From UBA6019 sp036564345 (lineage in GTDB: Bacteria > Chloroflexota > Dormibacteria > Dormibacterales > Dormibacteraceae), in contig DATCOZ010000030.1 of assembly GCA_036564345.1 (NCBI GenBank), positions 1-11,063 on the forward strand: DNA of 11,063 bases, written 5' to 3'. Under the pieces are notes generated by a model. The model ran no database searches, was not told the origin of the DNA, and saw only the letters and a program-made list of their open reading frames with translations. Each line of letters opens with the position of its first letter. Position 1 is the first letter of the stretch. Positions 1 to 7,163 of this stretch are shown piece after piece. The translations under genes were made by a program, and so were the position numbers.

Positions 1-2
1 CC

Positions 3-992
3 GCCGATGTCGTCGAGGCGATCCTCGGCGCGCGGCTGGTGCTCCTCGCACGGCCCGCCAAGCCTGCGCTCCGTGAAGGCGATGCCGCGATGGCGGCCGG
101 CGATGCGGCCGGGGCCGCCGCGGCCTACGCCCGCGCCGTCCGCCCGCTCGCCCGTGGCAAGCGACGCCAGGCCGAGCTGGATGCCCGGCTCAGGCTCACC
201 GAAGCCCTGGTCGGCTCAGGGGATCTCAACGGCGCTGCGATCAAGCTCCACGAGGCGCTCGTCAGCGCCCGCGAGCAGGGCGACCCCGAGGTCACCTGGG
301 CGACCCTGCTCCGGGCCGTCCTCATCGACTGCGACCTCGACCGGCTGCCGATGGCCAACCGTCACCTCGGCGAGGCCGCGACCATCGCCCGCGACCGGCT
401 GAGCCAGAGCCACCTCGCCAACGTCTTCGCCGAGCTGGCCTGGGTCGCCTACCTGGCCGGCGACCGGGAGCTCGCCGGGACCTGCATCGGCTGGGCCGGC
501 CGCGCCGCGGGCAGGATCGACGGCAGCAGCGCGTTCGCCGCCAGCACGACGCTGCTCGCGGCACACCTGGCCCTGGCTGCGGGGAACCTGGCCGCGGCCG
601 AGTCGGCACTGACGGCGGCCGGCGAGATGGCGCCCGCGATCGCCGACCCGGATCTCGACGCGGGGCTCCAGCTCGGCCGGGGGTGCCTCGCCTACCTGCA
701 GGGCTGGAAGGATTCGGCCCGTGACTCCCTGCTCGCCGCTCTGCCCGGTTTCCAACGAGCGCGCTGGCGCAGCCGGCTGGTGCTGCCCTTGATCGCCCTG
801 GCCCTCGAGGCTCGCCGCCAGGAGCGCCCGGCGGATGCTGCAGCAATCGGCAGCCTGGCGACCGGCCTGGCCGCCAAGGGCGGCACCCTGGCCGAGCTCG
901 CGGCTCAGTGCGCCGATCTGGCGTTCGACGTCGACGCCATCCCACGGGTGGCCGAGATCCGGAACCTGCTGGCTGAAGCCGTCCGTGCCTAG
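3..992 (+). CDS. TPR-like helical-repeat protein, 5'-truncated by the window edge
   Basis: The frame is open from base 3 to a TAG at 990-992, giving 329 visible residues and no ATG. A GTG at 39 is the first possible start, but the frame continues to the edge, so the gene probably begins outside. The protein is Ala/Leu/Arg-rich and almost entirely helical by eye. Successive helix pairs of about 34-40 residues carry TPR-like small-residue patterns such as GDAAGAAAAYARAV and GDLNGAAIKLHEAL. No enzyme motif, signal peptide or membrane segment is visible. It resembles the C-terminal repeat region of larger regulators or adenylate-cyclase/LuxR-type proteins, where TPRs mediate protein contacts, so the missing N-terminus could hold the functional domain. 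It converges on the flotillin gene and their stop codons share CTAG at 989-992. That it is a gene is clear; the family assignment is only structural. Confidence 0.75.
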   Translation, partial: ADVVEAILGARLVLLARPAKPALREGDAAMAAGDAAGAAAAYARAVRPLARGKRRQAELDARLRLTEALVGSGDLNGAAIKLHEALVSAREQGDPEVTWATLLRAVLIDCDLDRLPMANRHLGEAATIARDRLSQSHLANVFAELAWVAYLAGDRELAGTCIGWAGRAAGRIDGSSAFAASTTLLAAHLALAAGNLAAAESALTAAGEMAPAIADPDLDAGLQLGRGCLAYLQGWKDSARDSLLAALPGFQRARWRSRLVLPLIALALEARRQERPADAAAIGSLATGLAAKGGTLAELAAQCADLAFDVDAIPRVAEIRNLLAEAVRA

Positions 993-2707
993 GGCTTGAA
1001 CTTCTCGAGGAGCTGGGCCACCGTCCACTCGCCGTAGGCGCGGACGAGGTCGTCGCCGGCAACCCTCCAGATCGCGCCCAGGCTCCGGGGTCCGCGAGCC
1101 GCGAGATCCTTCAGCTGGACCTGCGCGTAGCGCGCCATGTCCGGCACGGCGCGGAGCTGCTCCGCCATCCAGGCGGCCCGCTCCTCGATCATGTCGGCCG
1201 GCTCGAGCGTTGCGGTCGAGCGCGGCTCCATCGGCTCCGCCGCCGCGGCGGCGTTGGGCTCCTCCCGTGGCTCCGGCTCGGCCGAAGGCGCTTTGAAATC
1301 GGTCTCGGCGGCGATCGGCGCCGCGTCGGCGACCACCACGACGGGCTCGGCAGGTGCGCCATTGTCGTGATGCCGTCCCGGGCTTGCCGCCGTCGATCCC
1401 ATCGCGGCGCCGACCAGGGCGGCGACGTCGACTCCGGTCAGGCCCTTGATCATCGCGGCCGACTCGGCGACCGTTCGGGTCGAGTTCCTCACGAGGTCGC
1501 TCGCGCCGTCCGAGCTGAGCACGGTCAGGTTCTCGATATTTCCCATCGGCTCCGCGGCGGCGCGGACGATCTCGGGCAGCGCGGTGAGGATGGTCTGGAT
1601 GATGGCCGCCTCATTGAACTGCTTGTAGGCGTCGGCTCGCATCGCGAGCGCCTTCGCCTCCGCCTCGCCCTTGGTGAACACGATGGCCGCCTCGGCGCCG
1701 CCCTGGAGGCGAACCTGCTCGGCCTGTGCCTCGGCTGCCGCGATGGTCACCTTCTTCTGGCCCTGGGCACGCTGGACAGCAGCCTCCGCCTCGGCTTCGG
1801 CCGGGCGCACGGTGGTCGAGAGCAGCTCCTTCTGGGTCTTGTCGGCCTCCAGCAGGGCCAGCTCGGTCTGCTTCTGGACGACAGCCTGCTGAGCCATCGC
1901 CTGGGCGAGGGGCCCGGCCTGCGCGGCTGTTGCCTGCGCCGACTGGACCTGCTGCTCGATCTCCGCCTGCTTCAGCGAGACATCCCGCTGCGCGTTGATC
2001 TTCACCTGCTGGGCCTGGGCCTCCCGGACCGCCGCCTCCTGGTCGGCGGTCGCCTTCGCCATCCGGGCGTCGCGCTCGACGACGGCCAGGTTCTGCTGGC
2101 CGAGGAGCCCGATGTAGTTGGACTCGTCGGTGAAGCTCTGGATCGTGAAGGCGTCGATCTGCAGGCCTGAGGTGGCCAGGTCGCCCTTGGCTGCGTCCTG
2201 CACCTGCTGGAGCAGCTTCTGGCGGTCACGGATCAGCTCCTCCACCGTGAGCGTGCCGACGATGGCGCGTAGGGATCCTTCGAGCACGTTCTTGACGATC
2301 GAGTCGACCTGGTCGTCCTTTGCCTCCAGGAAGCGCTCGGCTGCGTTCCGGAGCGACTCCACGTCCCGCCCGATCTTGAAGGTCGCCACGCCCTGGACCT
2401 GGACCTTGATGCCCTGGCTGGTGACGGCGTCCTGGAGCTGCACCGAGATCTGGCGGGCGGTCAGCTTGAGCCGCCCCACCCGGTTCCGGATCGGGATGAC
2501 GAAGGTTCCGCCGCCGACGACGACCTTAACGCCGCGGTCGCCGGCGGCCGACATGACGTTTCCCTTCTCGTCGCGGACCTTGGCGCCCTGGGAGCCGGCG
2601 ACGATCAGCGCCTCGTTGGCGTTCGCCACCTTGTAGCGGCTGGCGACGTAGGCCAGGAGCAGGACGACGATGAGGATGACGGCGATGGCGAGCAGTGGTC
2701 CGCTCAT
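989..2707 (-). CDS. flotillin / SPFH-domain membrane scaffold protein with C-terminal extension
   Basis: Encodes 572 aa. Residues 5-22 form one hydrophobic N-terminal membrane anchor. An SPFH (prohibitin-homology) domain follows at about 25-200, with the family-typical stretch around LTARQISVQLQDAVTSQG. A long Ala/Gln/Glu-rich coiled coil spans about 205-365 (repeated EAEA/AQAQ heptads), and a flotillin C-terminal segment about 366-440. Flotillins form oligomeric scaffolds at the cytoplasmic membrane in ordered lipid microdomains. Residues about 442-505 are an Ala/Pro/Glu-rich linker, and 506-572 a compact helical tail that I do not recognise from ordinary flotillins. The ATG at 2707 is chosen because AAGGAGG (2724-2718) lies 10 bases upstream; a longer frame to 2773 would overlap nfeD. 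It sits 25 bases downstream of the NfeD gene, the classical partner arrangement. Family assignment is secure; the role of the tail is unknown. Confidence 0.93.
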   Translation of the reverse strand: MSGPLLAIAVILIVVLLLAYVASRYKVANANEALIVAGSQGAKVRDEKGNVMSAAGDRGVKVVVGGGTFVIPIRNRVGRLKLTARQISVQLQDAVTSQGIKVQVQGVATFKIGRDVESLRNAAERFLEAKDDQVDSIVKNVLEGSLRAIVGTLTVEELIRDRQKLLQQVQDAAKGDLATSGLQIDAFTIQSFTDESNYIGLLGQQNLAVVERDARMAKATADQEAAVREAQAQQVKINAQRDVSLKQAEIEQQVQSAQATAAQAGPLAQAMAQQAVVQKQTELALLEADKTQKELLSTTVRPAEAEAEAAVQRAQGQKKVTIAAAEAQAEQVRLQGGAEAAIVFTKGEAEAKALAMRADAYKQFNEAAIIQTILTALPEIVRAAAEPMGNIENLTVLSSDGASDLVRNSTRTVAESAAMIKGLTGVDVAALVGAAMGSTAASPGRHHDNGAPAEPVVVVADAAPIAAETDFKAPSAEPEPREEPNAAAAAEPMEPRSTATLEPADMIEERAAWMAEQLRAVPDMARYAQVQLKDLAARGPRSLGAIWRVAGDDLVRAYGEWTVAQLLEKFKP

Positions 2708-2732
2708 GGTTCTCTGGCCTCCTTCTTTTTCA

Positions 2733-3266
2733 TCAGCCTGCCTTCGTGGCGCCGATCGGCGCGACGACAACATTGGAGCCGGCGATCGATTCGATCTTCA
2801 CCGAGGCGCCGGCCGGGATCTGGGTGTCGGCAGTGGCGGTCAGCTCGTGCGACTGGCCTCCGTAGCTGAGCTGGACGGTGCCGAAATGGCCGGCCGGGAT
2901 GCCGACCGCGACCCTGGCCGTCTGGCCGACCAGGTCGGCGAGGCTGAAGGGTTCGGCGCCCTGGCCCCGGGCGAGCACGCCGAAGAGCACGAACACGAAT
3001 CCGGCGCCGGCAAAGCCGGTGACGATCCCGACGATGGTCGCGACTCCGCTGCCGAGGTGGAACACCTGGGTGCAGAAGAGCCCGCCGACGCCGAACATCG
3101 AGATGAAGCCGAGCACCAGCGGCATCAGGCCGACGCCGCCGATGTCAACCCCGGCGTGGAGCGAGTCGAGGACGCCGCCGAGCAGGTCGCCGACCACCAC
3201 GCTCACGAGCAGCAGCCCGCCACCGGCGATGAGGCAGATCAGGAAGATCGAGTCGGCCACCCCCAT
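2733..3266 (-). CDS. NfeD-family membrane protein, flotillin partner
   Basis: Encodes 177 aa from the ATG at 3266. A TTG three codons upstream (3275) is an alternative; neither has a clear Shine-Dalgarno. Three hydrophobic segments are visible, at about residues 3-28, 44-65 and 73-97. A soluble C-terminal domain of about 70 residues is rich in beta-strand patterns (VGQTARVAVGIPAGHFGTVQ). This is the layout of short NfeD proteins, whose tail is an OB-fold. These proteins are encoded next to flotillins and are thought to work with them at the membrane; the protease domain of long NfeD proteins is absent here. The start lies 11 bases past the stop of the upstream reductase and the stop 25 bases before flotillin, so the three genes look co-transcribed. 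The YuaF/YqiJ-like subgroup cannot be decided by eye. Confidence 0.88.
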   Translation of the reverse strand: MGVADSIFLICLIAGGGLLLVSVVVGDLLGGVLDSLHAGVDIGGVGLMPLVLGFISMFGVGGLFCTQVFHLGSGVATIVGIVTGFAGAGFVFVLFGVLARGQGAEPFSLADLVGQTARVAVGIPAGHFGTVQLSYGGQSHELTATADTQIPAGASVKIESIAGSNVVVAPIGATKAG

Positions 3267-3277
3267 GGGCGGCAATC

Positions 3278-4084
3278 TTAGGCCAGCTCGTAGCGGAGAA
3301 AGAGGTGGGAACCGCTTCGGCGGGCGCTCAGGAGGCGGCCCCGGATGTCGATTCCGGGCAGCAGCGAGGCGCCTTCTACGAGCCCGATCTGGGCTCCCGA
3401 CCGCTCCCTCCCCGCCAGGGTCGGCGAAAGGGTTAGGAAGAGCTGCTCGACGAGGCCGGCAGCCAGCAGCTGCCCGAAAAGGTGAGGCCCGCCCTCGGTC
3501 AGGATCGACTTGTAGCCTTCGGCCCGCAGCGCAGCGACCACGTCACCTGCCGAGACCGTCTCGCCGGCGCCGAGGGCGATCACCCGCACTCCGCCCGGGG
3601 TGCGTCCCGCCAGGTGTGCGGCGCCCTGCGCGGTCGTCAGGATCAACCCACCGGCGAGCCCCGGCAGCGCCGGGTCGAGGGAACCGCTGCCGGTGACGAC
3701 GGCCAGCGGAGCGGTGGGCGGCAGGAGGAGGAACTCCCGCAGCCGCAGATAGGCTTCGGCGGCCGGCGGGTAGACACGGCCTGCGCTCCAGACGTGGTCC
3801 GACTCGGCGCGCAGCGTGCCGGCGCCGATCAGCACCACGTCGGCGAAGGCGCGCAGCAGCCCCATCAGGAAGCGGTCGGCGGGCAGGTCGCCGCTGATCA
3901 GACCGCCCTGCCCGGGGCCGGCGGGCGCGACCGCGGCGATGCCGTCGAGAGCGGTGACGAAGTTGGCGTAGAGGAGCGGCCGGCCGAAGCCGAGCTCGCC
4001 GTCGTACAGCTCGGCCAGCGGCGGCGGCAGCTGCTCGACGTGGAGCCCGGGCTCCTCGAAGAGAAGCTCGAGTAAACCGCTCAG
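3278..4084 (-). CDS. RibD C-terminal-domain / DHFR-like pyrimidine reductase, probable CTG start
   Basis: Encodes 268 aa if translation begins at CTG 4084-4082. The family is NADPH-dependent reductases of the RibD C-terminal/dihydrofolate-reductase fold, acting on pyrimidine or pterin-like substrates. Features seen are LYANFVTALDG (about 38-48), the first strand and substrate motif; LISGDLPADRFLMGLLRA (62-79); ADVVLIGAGTLRAE (81-94), the cofactor region; and ILTEGGPHLFGQLLAAGLVEQLFLTLSPTLAGR (194-226). The only ATG/GTG/TTG in frame is ATG 3865 (residue 74), which would remove the first strand and the NFVTALDG motif. The frame stays open upstream without a normal start. CTG at 4084 overlaps the FolE-remnant stop as CTGA and has GAGG about 11 bases upstream. 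The exact reaction (riboflavin, folate bypass or other) cannot be told. It leads the apparent operon with nfeD and flotillin, an unexpected metabolic companion. Confidence 0.82.
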   Translation of the reverse strand: MSGLLELLFEEPGLHVEQLPPPLAELYDGELGFGRPLLYANFVTALDGIAAVAPAGPGQGGLISGDLPADRFLMGLLRAFADVVLIGAGTLRAESDHVWSAGRVYPPAAEAYLRLREFLLLPPTAPLAVVTGSGSLDPALPGLAGGLILTTAQGAAHLAGRTPGGVRVIALGAGETVSAGDVVAALRAEGYKSILTEGGPHLFGQLLAAGLVEQLFLTLSPTLAGRERSGAQIGLVEGASLLPGIDIRGRLLSARRSGSHLFLRYELA

Positions 4085-4248
4085 CTCTTGCCCGACCTCA
4101 TCTCGCAGATGTGGAGGAACTCCGCCCGCAGGGTTGGCTCCTGTGCGTAGTGGCCGCGCCAGAAAGTCGTCCCCGTCACCGAGTCGGTCTCTCGCACGCC
4201 GCGCATCTGGGTGCAGAGATGGGTTCCGTCGAGGTAGATCGCAGCCAA
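4081..4248 (-). pseudogene. folE: C-terminal remnant of GTP cyclohydrolase I (FolE)
   Basis: About 55 codons ending in TGA at 4083-4081 read like the extreme C-terminus of GTP cyclohydrolase I, the first enzyme of folate/pterin synthesis. Visible are THLCTQMRGVRETDS (the zinc-ligand His-x-Cys strand followed by MRGVR), TTFWRG and TLRAEFLHI, in the same order and spacing as FolE tails. The N-terminal and central parts, including the HH motif of the active site, are missing. The frame runs open upstream to ATG 4407 but that sequence is Arg/Pro/Gln-rich and not FolE-like, and no FolE-like stretch appears in the other two minus-strand frames before the divergent peptidase at 4444. A TTG at 4248 marks roughly where similarity begins. 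It overlaps the reductase start by 4 bases, suggesting a former folE-reductase operon. It could be a retained small protein rather than a dead gene. Confidence 0.55.
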
Positions 4249-4443
4249 TCCTTCGCTGTCCGGCGGCCGACGCCGCGGAGCGTCGCGATTTCGTGGCTGT
4301 GGCCCTGGTCGCTCATTGCTGGCTGATCGTAGTTGGTGTGGCTGCCCCGAGTGCTGGCGCGGCTGCTTCTTGCGCTCGGACGGTACGCTCAACGCGACCA
4401 CCTTCATGCATGAGCTCCCCTGACGGCCACACTGGAACGGCGC
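4249..4443. other. divergent intergenic region between FolE remnant and M20 peptidase
   Basis: About 195 bases separate the recognisable FolE tail from the peptidase ATG at 4444. A minus-strand frame continues through it to ATG 4407 (which would make a 108-aa product), and another short minus frame starts at ATG 4316. Neither looks like a known protein. The region must hold promoters for both directions, but I see no convincing -35/-10 pair. It is probably the scar where the 5' part of folE was lost. Confidence 0.4.
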
Positions 4444-5796
4444 ATGGCTGACTTCGCCGCGATCGACCGCCACATCAGCGAGCACCAGGGCGAGTGGATC
4501 GCCGAGCTGGGCGAGCTCTGCGCGGTGCCCAGCGTCTCGGCCCGCCACGAGGGCATCGAGCCATGCGCGGCCCTGGTCGCGCGGATGTTGGAGAAGCGCG
4601 GGTTCGCGGTGGAGGTCTCCCCCACCGGCGGCCACCCCGTGGTCCTCGGGCATGCCGGCGGGACCAACCGGTCGCGAACGCTCCTTTTCTACAACCACTA
4701 CGACGTCCAGCCGCCGGAGCCGCTGGAGCTGTGGGAGAGTCCTCCGTTCAATCTCACTGAGCGCGACGGCGCCGTCTTCGCGCGAGGTTCGAAGGACGAC
4801 AAGGGCGAATTCGTCTGCCGCCTCGCGGCGCTCGACGCGGTCCGCGCCGTCACCGGTTCCTATCCCTGTGACGTCACCTGGCTGGCCGAAGGCGAGGAGG
4901 AGATCGGCAGTCCCAACCTACCGGCCTGGGTTGAGCAGAACGCCACCCGCCTTCGAGCTGACGCCGCGGTCTGGGAAGAGGGCGGGATCGAGGTCGATGA
5001 GACGCCCATCGTCCGGCTGGGCGCCCGTGGCCTTCTCTATGTTGAGCTCTCCGTCAAGGTTCTCTCGCGCGACGCCCATTCCGGACAGGCGAACCTGCTG
5101 CCGAACGCCGCCTGGCGGCTGGTCTGGGCGCTGGCGAGCCTGAAAGCGTCCGATGAGCGGATCCTCATCCCGGGCTTTTACGACAACGTCCGGCCGCCCA
5201 GCGCGCGCGAGGAGGAGCTCCTCCGGGCGATGCCGCCGGGGGCAGCCGACATCCGCGAGGAGTTCGGCCTCCACGGCCTCCTGGGCGGCGTGACCGACGT
5301 CAGCCGCGCCTACTTCTCTCCCACCGCGAACATCGCGGGGATCGGTGCCGGCTACCAGGGTGAGGGCTCCAAGACGGTCATCCCGGCGCGTGCCTCCGCC
5401 AAGGTCGATTTCCGCCTCGTCCCCGACCAGGACCCCCACGACATCAGCGCAAAGCTTCGCCGCCACCTCGACGCCGTCGGCTTCGGGGCAGTCGCCATCG
5501 AGGTGCTCGGCGCCGAGCGGCCGGGCATCACCGACCCCGACGCCGCTGTCGTACGGCTGAACGGCGAGATCGGCGCGGAGATCTACGGCAAGGAGCCCAA
5601 CATCGCTCCGCTCTCCGGAGGCACGACGCCGATGTACCTCTTCACCGAGCGCGGCGTCCCGGTCGTCGCGCCGGGCGTCGGTTGGGGTGCCATGAACCGC
5701 GCCCACAGCCCGAACGAGTTCATGCGCCTGAAGGACTTCGACCGGGCGGCGAAGCACATCGCCCGCCTGGCGGTCCGCTTCGCCGAGCTCGCCTAG
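4444..5796 (+). CDS. M20-family zinc metallopeptidase (dipeptidase/carboxypeptidase)
   Basis: Encodes 450 aa, the usual full length for M20 dipeptidases of the CNDP/DapE/ArgE superfamily: cytoplasmic di-zinc enzymes that hydrolyse dipeptides or N-acyl amino acids. Expected residues are in order: NHYDVQP with metal ligand His85 and Asp87; RGSKDDKGE with bridging Asp118; EGEEEIGSPN with general base Glu152 and ligand Glu153; an acidic residue at WEEGG (178-179); DAHSGQ with His212 in the lid/dimerisation domain (about 195-310); and NRAHSPNE with last ligand His421. No signal peptide is present. The ATG at 4444 is preceded by only a weak GGAACGG. It is transcribed alone and converges on the proline-racemase gene with stops sharing CTAG. 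All catalytic positions are intact, so it should be active. The substrate is not deducible. Confidence 0.93.
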   Translation: MADFAAIDRHISEHQGEWIAELGELCAVPSVSARHEGIEPCAALVARMLEKRGFAVEVSPTGGHPVVLGHAGGTNRSRTLLFYNHYDVQPPEPLELWESPPFNLTERDGAVFARGSKDDKGEFVCRLAALDAVRAVTGSYPCDVTWLAEGEEEIGSPNLPAWVEQNATRLRADAAVWEEGGIEVDETPIVRLGARGLLYVELSVKVLSRDAHSGQANLLPNAAWRLVWALASLKASDERILIPGFYDNVRPPSAREEELLRAMPPGAADIREEFGLHGLLGGVTDVSRAYFSPTANIAGIGAGYQGEGSKTVIPARASAKVDFRLVPDQDPHDISAKLRRHLDAVGFGAVAIEVLGAERPGITDPDAAVVRLNGEIGAEIYGKEPNIAPLSGGTTPMYLFTERGVPVVAPGVGWGAMNRAHSPNEFMRLKDFDRAAKHIARLAVRFAELA

Positions 5797-6743
5797 CGCA
5801 AAAGGAAGCCGGTTCCCAGCTCGTCGCTCGGTTCGAGGACGAACTCGTGGCGGCCGGTCAGGTGCGCGCTTCCCTCGACCTCGGTGATGACGCCACCTCC
5901 CGGGTCCTCCCCCACCACGCGGCCGAGGAAGGTCGAGCCGACGATGCTCCGGTGCGTCAGTGTCTCGCCCCGGGGCAGCTCACCGGTTGCGTCGAGGAGC
6001 GCGAGACGGGCGGAGGTGCCGCTGCCGCAGGGCGACCGGTCGACCTCGCCGTCCGCGAACACGGTGACGTTGCGGTCGCCCTCGGTGAAGATCACCCCGT
6101 AGATGCCCTCGATCTCGGGGTGGAGCGGATGCCGAACCTCGTGCTCGGCCTCGATGTGCTGCTTCAGGCCCCGGCCGAGCTCGATCAGCTGGGGCAGGTG
6201 GCGGGGCTCCACCCGCAGCCCCGCCTGGGCCGCCGGCACGATCGCGTAGAAAGCGCCGCCGTAGGCGATGTCGACGGTGAAGCGGCCCATCATCATGCCG
6301 CGCGCTTGGACGTAGGAGGGCACGTTCCGGAAGCGCACGCTGGTGACGTCGCCGGCAGTCACTCGGGCAACCGTCGGCAGCCGCCCGCTGGGCACGTCGA
6401 CGGTGACAGCGGTCTCTGGCTCGACCGCCTCGATGCGGCCGCTTTCGATCGCCCAGCTGACCAGCGCGATGGTGCCGTGGCCGCAGGCGGTGCTGTAGCC
6501 GGCGTTGTGGAAGAAGACGACGCCGAGGTCGGCCGCCTGGTCCTCCGGTTCGGTGACGAAGCAGCCGTACATGTCGGCGTGGCCGCGGGGCTCGTTGACG
6601 AGCAGCCGGCGGATCTCGTCACAGTTCTCCAGCGCCCACCGGCGCTTCGCGAGGATGGTCTGCCCCAGCAGATCGGGTGCGCCGGCGAGCACGATCCGAA
6701 ACGGCTCCCCGGCGCAGTGGTAGTCCACGGTTGTCACCTTCAT
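5793..6743 (-). CDS. proline racemase / hydroxyproline epimerase family protein
   Basis: Encodes 316 aa, close to the usual length of the proline racemase family (cytoplasmic, cofactor-independent, two-base proton transfer at C-alpha). Diagnostic segments are NEPRGHADMYG (50-60), STACGHGT with catalytic Cys87, and DRSPCGSGTSARLALL with catalytic Cys239. In this family a Cys/Cys pair is found in racemases and 4-hydroxyproline 2-epimerases, whereas trans-3-hydroxyproline dehydratases have Thr at the second position, so a dehydratase is unlikely. Proline racemase and hydroxyproline epimerase cannot be separated by eye. The ATG at 6743 has no obvious Shine-Dalgarno. It lies 21 bases after msrB on the same strand and may be the last cistron of that operon. 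A peptidase converging on it would be functionally consistent (peptide/imino-acid catabolism), but the two are not co-transcribed. Confidence 0.92.
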   Translation of the reverse strand: MKVTTVDYHCAGEPFRIVLAGAPDLLGQTILAKRRWALENCDEIRRLLVNEPRGHADMYGCFVTEPEDQAADLGVVFFHNAGYSTACGHGTIALVSWAIESGRIEAVEPETAVTVDVPSGRLPTVARVTAGDVTSVRFRNVPSYVQARGMMMGRFTVDIAYGGAFYAIVPAAQAGLRVEPRHLPQLIELGRGLKQHIEAEHEVRHPLHPEIEGIYGVIFTEGDRNVTVFADGEVDRSPCGSGTSARLALLDATGELPRGETLTHRSIVGSTFLGRVVGEDPGGGVITEVEGSAHLTGRHEFVLEPSDELGTGFLLR

Positions 6744-6764
6744 CAGCGGAATGAAGGGTGAAGG

Positions 6765-7163
6765 TTATTGCTTCGGGTCGAGCTTGATCGATGCCGAGTT
6801 GATGCAGTAGCGCAGTCCCGTCGGGGCCGGGCCGTCGTTGAAGGCGTGGCCCAGGTGCCCGCCGCACTCGGCGCAGTTGACCTCGGTCCGGACCATGCCG
6901 TGGCTTTGGTCGGTCTCCTCGGTGACCGGCGCTCCCGGCGCCGGCGCGGAGAAGCTGGGCCAGCCGCAGTGGGCGTCGAACTTGGTTCCCGACTCGAAGA
7001 GCTTGGCGCCACACCCGGCGCAGAGGTAGTCGCCGATCGTGTCGACGTGCTCGTACTCACCCGTGAAGGGCCGCTCGGTTCCCTTCTCGCGGAGCACGTG
7101 GTACTGGATCGGCGTCAGCTCAGCCCGCCACTCCGCGTCCGTCTTGTTGACCCGGGTCGTCAT
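6765..7163 (-). CDS. msrB: peptide-methionine (R)-S-oxide reductase MsrB
   Basis: Encodes 132 aa, full length for MsrB, which reduces the R epimer of methionine sulfoxide in proteins using thioredoxin. Structural zinc ligands are two CxxC pairs, Cys48/Cys51 (CAGC) and Cys97/Cys100 (CAEC). The catalytic cysteine is Cys120 in RYCINSAS. Cys66 in DAHCGWPSF is a likely resolving cysteine, and GHLGHAFNDGP is the conserved active-site loop. The ATG at 7163 overlaps the msrA stop as ATGA (7163-7160), so the two are translationally coupled; no strong Shine-Dalgarno precedes it, as expected for coupling. No signal peptide, so it is cytoplasmic. Confidence 0.96.
   Translation of the reverse strand: MTTRVNKTDAEWRAELTPIQYHVLREKGTERPFTGEYEHVDTIGDYLCAGCGAKLFESGTKFDAHCGWPSFSAPAPGAPVTEETDQSHGMVRTEVNCAECGGHLGHAFNDGPAPTGLRYCINSASIKLDPKQ

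Noticed and set aside
216..1062. Long minus-strand frames opposite the TPR-like gene.
   Set aside because: Composition is Arg/Pro/Gly-rich with no motif, whereas the plus frame gives regular helical repeats and joins the flotillin stop by a clean CTAG.
1367..2170. A long plus-strand open frame opposite flotillin, and similar long frames opposite other genes.
   Set aside because: They are high-GC antisense shadows with His/Leu/Arg/Gly-rich composition and no domain, lying fully inside well-identified genes on the other strand.
4081..4698. A 205-codon minus-strand open frame starting at 4698, overlapping the start of the peptidase gene.
   Set aside because: Its upstream half is antisense to the conserved M20 coding sequence and is not protein-like. 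Only the last ~55 codons resemble a real protein (FolE tail).
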